Shown here piece by piece: positions 4,218 through 5,840 of a stretch of DNA of 5,840 bases. Numbering within the stretch: position 1 is the stretch's first letter; every line of letters begins with the position of its first letter. The position numbers and the translations under genes were made by a program. The notes under the pieces were generated by a model. That model made no database searches. It worked only from the letters and a program-made list of their open reading frames with translations, and was not told the origin of the DNA. Source of the DNA: Alphaproteobacteria bacterium (lineage in GTDB: Bacteria; Pseudomonadota; Alphaproteobacteria; UBA9219); contig JAGWKW010000091.1 of assembly GCA_028865155.1 (NCBI GenBank), positions 1 through 5,840 on the forward strand, given 5' to 3'.

Positions 4218-5840
4218 TTAATTCCCTTGTGCCGCCGTTCCAAATCGCATTCGCGCTCTTTCCACCTTGCGCCGGTACAAGGCCGCCTGCCGTTTATCGC
4301 CCATTTCCGTATATAGCTTGGCCATCATATCGAGCGCGGCATAACCGTCCGGGTTAATCGCCTCGGCCTGCCGCAAATGCCGCAAGGCTTCTTGCCGCTT
4401 TTTCTGCGTTTTGCCATCCGGCAACCCCAGCATGGAGGCCGCAATGGCCGTCTGCAAGATTGCCCGGTTTTCGGGCGTGGTCGTCAGATCCGACGAGACG
4501 GCGTATTCTCTGGCTGCGATATCATATTCCCGCAACGCTTCCCTGTACTTGCCTTCGCTTGCGTAATACAGGCCGATATCGGTGTGCGCATGGGGCGCCG
4601 GCGCACCCGCCACGATGATATTGCCGTAAAAAGATTCCGGACTGCGCCATATTTTATTTTGCTGCCAGGTCACAAAACCGAGGAGTCCGGCCAGCATCAA
4701 AATTCCCGCAATGCCCGCTCTCGCCCGGACCCGCGACAGGCGCTGGCCGCGATGGTCGAGAAAAAGCGCCATAGACTGCGCCGCACCGAGAAACAGTCCA
4801 AGCGACGGCAGATACATCCAGTGTTCATAGGCGATGTCCCCGATCCCACAAACCGGCAGATAGGCCGCGAAGAACCAGGCCAAACCCCAGCTTAAAGGCA
4901 GGGCACCGGGCGTCTGTTTCCTTGCGATTTGCAGCCCCGCACCGATGGCCATGACAACCCCCGCCAGAAGGCACACGCCCCATGCCCAAGTGGCCTGATC
5001 GATTTCATGCCGCATATAAAAATGAAAAGGCCACAGCATGAACCGCGCATAAAAAGGAAGAACGGCGAAAGGTGCGATGCCGGACAGGAAAGACGGTAAT
5101 TGATGTGGAGCATGAATGGCCGCCCGGATATGTTCATGCGGGCCGATCATGCCGTGCAAAAGGATGTAAAGCCCGCCGATGGCCGCCAACGGCCACAGGC
5201 GCAGATAGGTATGGAATTTCAGCCGGTCTTTGCTGATATAGTAAAGAAGGCTTGCCGCCAGCAGAGGGAAAGACAGGGCGCTTTCCTTGCCCAGCAACGC
5301 GCAGACAAAAAACAGGCAGGCTGCCCCTATGCGCCGCGGGGAAAAATCGGGCAGCAGCACAAGCAACCCGGACAGGCAAAAGAAAACGTAAAGCGGGTCG
5401 GCCGTCGCACTCATATAAACGACGGCTTCGGTTTGAACCGGATGCACAGCCCACAGCAGCGCAGCGGCAAAAACGGCAATGGGGCGGAAATCCAGCTTGC
5501 GCCCCAGCGCGAGCATCAGGCAGGCATTGGCGGCGTGAAGGGCGATGTTGAGAAAATGGAAAGCCTCGGTGCTGAGACCCTCTATATGGTAGACGGCCAT
5601 GTAAAGGAGCTGCTGCAAAGGCCGATAGTAACCGTAATTTATATTGGCCCCGGCCCCGAGCATTTCCATGAAGAATAACGGCCAGTCGCGCCAGTGCCGC
5701 AAAAACTGGTTGCCGACAATCAGATAGTTATCGTCATAAAGAAAAGCGTTCGCGTAGCAACCGGCATAAACGGCAAAAACCGCCAGAGCGACACCGAGCA
5801 TCATGAGCGCGAGGCGATGCCGCCACGCGGACGTTTGCGC
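4218..5840 (-). CDS. TMTC-like polytopic membrane protein (putative GT-C glycosyltransferase) with C-terminal TPRs, start possibly beyond window
   Basis: A large membrane protein; 528 residues counted from ATG 5804. About ten hydrophobic segments run to residue 380, followed by a soluble TPR-like tail. Features shared with the TMTC / bacterial GT-C group are an acidic pair after the first helix (YDDNYLIVGN, Asp24-Asp25), YYRPL (59-63), HPVQTEAVVY (121-130), LLGKESAL (170-177) and YEHWMYLPSLGLFL (326-339). The tail has helical repeats at about 408-436 (YYASEGKYREALREYDIA) and 488-515. Such proteins are thought to move sugars from lipid-linked donors onto proteins or glycans on the outer face of the membrane; substrate and donor are unknown here. 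The frame stays open from ATG 5804 to the window edge, and that ATG has no ribosome binding site and begins almost directly in the first helix, so the real start may lie upstream. The gene converges on icmJ, with only 13 bases between the stops and no visible terminator. Confidence 0.75.
   Translation of the reverse strand, partial: AQTSAWRHRLALMMLGVALAVFAVYAGCYANAFLYDDNYLIVGNQFLRHWRDWPLFFMEMLGAGANINYGYYRPLQQLLYMAVYHIEGLSTEAFHFLNIALHAANACLMLALGRKLDFRPIAVFAAALLWAVHPVQTEAVVYMSATADPLYVFFCLSGLLVLLPDFSPRRIGAACLFFVCALLGKESALSFPLLAASLLYYISKDRLKFHTYLRLWPLAAIGGLYILLHGMIGPHEHIRAAIHAPHQLPSFLSGIAPFAVLPFYARFMLWPFHFYMRHEIDQATWAWGVCLLAGVVMAIGAGLQIARKQTPGALPLSWGLAWFFAAYLPVCGIGDIAYEHWMYLPSLGLFLGAAQSMALFLDHRGQRLSRVRARAGIAGILMLAGLLGFVTWQQNKIWRSPESFYGNIIVAGAPAPHAHTDIGLYYASEGKYREALREYDIAAREYAVSSDLTTTPENRAILQTAIAASMLGLPDGKTQKKRQEALRHLRQAEAINPDGYAALDMMAKLYTEMGDKRQAALYRRKVERARMRFGTAAQGN

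Noticed and set aside
3533..4243. 236-residue minus-strand open frame opposite icmJ
   Set aside because: The plus strand shows the CxxC pairs and IcmJ blocks; the minus frame is a shadow.
5100..5678. Plus-strand open frames opposite the TMTC-like gene (also 4377-4895)
   Set aside because: Gln/Arg/Lys-rich shadow composition, with no ribosome binding site and no recognisable domain.

Overview
The window is a gene-dense, moderately GC-rich stretch from a Gram-negative bacterium. The first two proteins (LptG-like permease, LpxH-like phosphoesterase) belong to lipopolysaccharide biogenesis. Their style, and that of the LpxH-like family member, suggests an alphaproteobacterium; this is an inference from protein character, not a proven assignment.

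Layout. (1) Positions 1-1913, plus strand: an lptG-type LPS export permease, cut by the window edge, overlaps by one base the start of an LpxH-like metallophosphoesterase gene. (2) Positions 1938-4204, plus strand: three genes that I read as icmC/dotE, icmD/dotP and icmJ/dotN of a Dot/Icm-type (type IVB) secretion system. They stand in the same order as in the Legionella icm cluster. icmD has its own AT-rich upstream region with a possible promoter and a very strong ribosome binding site. icmJ follows icmD after 8 bases and has two very stable hairpins in its 5' coding region. (3) Positions 4218 to the right edge, minus strand: a large polytopic membrane protein of the GT-C/TMTC-like type with C-terminal TPR-like repeats, convergent with icmJ.

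The core of interest is the icmC-icmD-icmJ island. It is a fragment of a type IVB secretion system with neither icmE/icmG before it nor the ATPase gene icmB after it, set between housekeeping-type envelope genes. The icmC product is unusually long. It appears to be an IcmD-like membrane unit joined to an IcmC-like protein, with an internal 60-residue repeat and a 50-residue ungapped match to the neighbouring IcmD. If the system works, its remaining parts (DotA, DotB, DotC/D/H/G, DotL, DotO) must lie elsewhere in the genome. No RNA genes, insertion sequences or CRISPR arrays were seen.
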